A stretch of DNA of 23,669 bases, from positions 1-23,669 of the IMG/VR virus record IMGVR_UViG_3300037246_000456; one strand, written 5' to 3'. Each line of letters opens with the position of its first letter. Within the stretch, counting starts at the first letter, position 1. The position numbers and the translations under genes were made by a program. The DNA is from a virus. Below, in pieces: positions 23,282-23,669 of the stretch. Below the pieces are notes generated by a model that saw only the letters and a program-made list of their open reading frames with translations, was not told the origin of the DNA and searched no databases.

Positions 23282-23669
23282 GTTCAGCTAACACCTTGGC
23301 ATAGTAGCGTTTCTTCTTCTTCAGCTTCTTCAGCGCGTTGGTCGCACGTTTCAGCTTGGTCTCCCAGCGCACGATGTTCGCGTCCACTCTGACTGCACGA
23401 TCCACCTGCACATCCTTCTCAGGCTTCGTCTTTGCGTAGGGTTCGTCGCGCAGGAACTTGCGACAGATGAGTGTTGCCCCGTCACGTTCGAACCGCAGTT
23501 GCTGGTTAGTGTGCGCACCTCCAGAGAGCTGACGTTCGAGCCAGTGACCCATGTCGTGGTTGATGTCGTGCCAGCCCTGATCAGGGTTGACAGTGAACAC
23601 TCCCCAGCGGCACCACGTGCGTCGGTTCCCTGTTCCGATATGCAACTTGTACGGGAAGGGCTTCTTCAT
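23271..23669 (-). CDS. Small phage protein with HxxxHxxxH motif
   Basis: This 132-residue protein has unknown function. A central segment holds H34, H38 and H42 spaced by four, then H53 after a Gly-Gly turn, with D35 and D39 beside the first two histidines. This could be a degenerate metal-binding or metallopeptidase-like site (HDMGH instead of HExxH). From memory it resembles small proteins found near terminase genes in uncultured aquatic phages. The C-terminal 40 residues are strongly basic, with a KKLKKKK run, suggesting nucleic-acid contact. The ATG coincides with the window's last bases, so the true start could lie further upstream. Its TAG stop lies within the terminator stem-loop that separates it from the terminase gene. 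It sits where a small terminase often lies, but I see no helix-turn-helix, so that role is not claimed. Confidence 0.75.
   Translation of the reverse strand: MKKPFPYKLHIGTGNRRTWCRWGVFTVNPDQGWHDINHDMGHWLERQLSGGAHTNQQLRFERDGATLICRKFLRDEPYAKTKPEKDVQVDRAVRVDANIVRWETKLKRATNALKKLKKKKRYYAKVLAERGS

Overview
This window is part of a tailed-phage (Caudoviricetes) genome carrying virion morphogenesis and lysis genes. Every supported gene lies on the minus strand, so transcription runs from the right end (23669) to the left end (1). Genes are tightly packed with overlapping stop/start pairs (ATGA, TGATG, TAATG). No stretch above 300 bases lacks a gene, and I see no tRNA, CRISPR array, insertion sequence, integrase or att site. 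The layout looks podovirus-like: a large portal, SU10-type adaptor genes and two fibres, with no tape measure, tail tube or sheath gene in 23.7 kb. From memory, the head proteins resemble those of uncultured aquatic (marine metagenomic) phages. A lipoprotein with a clear lipobox in the lysis region hints at a Gram-negative host. The host cannot be named from this sequence.

Layout in transcription order. (1) 23669-23255: a small His-rich protein whose stop codon sits inside an intrinsic terminator. (2) 23250-18649: a leader RNA hairpin, then the terminase large subunit, a small Cys-rich protein and the portal. (3) 18569-15499: two small proteins, a GroES-like co-chaperonin, a probable scaffold, a conserved unknown and a head-decoration-type protein. 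(4) 15473-14483: major capsid protein followed by a strong intrinsic terminator. (5) 14444-12518: two beta-rich virion proteins and a coiled-coil protein. (6) 12509-7182: the first fibre-like protein, two small proteins, a basic Gly/Lys-rich protein with an apparent -1 frameshift extension, an adaptor/nozzle-type protein with an inserted discoidin-like domain, and a small Cys protein. (7) 7189-2911: the second, 998-residue fibre, a Cys-containing unknown and a sulfotransferase. (8) 2886-582: Ala/Pro-rich protein, TM/coiled-coil protein, DUF5675 protein, holin-like protein, lipoprotein and a Pro/Glu-tailed protein, probably a lysis module. (9) 571-1: an SU10-type adaptor protein cut by the window edge.

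How they work together: portal, scaffold, capsid and decoration proteins build the procapsid, perhaps folded with help from the phage co-chaperonin and the host chaperonin. The terminase packages DNA, the adaptor and nozzle-type proteins close the portal, and the fibres bind the host. The 2.9-0.6 kb cassette probably opens the envelope, although no classical endolysin is recognisable. The points most worth a second look are the A7 slippery site with an in-register -1 continuation, the sulfotransferase, the hairpin that would cover the terminase ribosome-binding site, the discoidin-like insertion in the nozzle-type protein, and DUF5675 as a candidate lysis enzyme.
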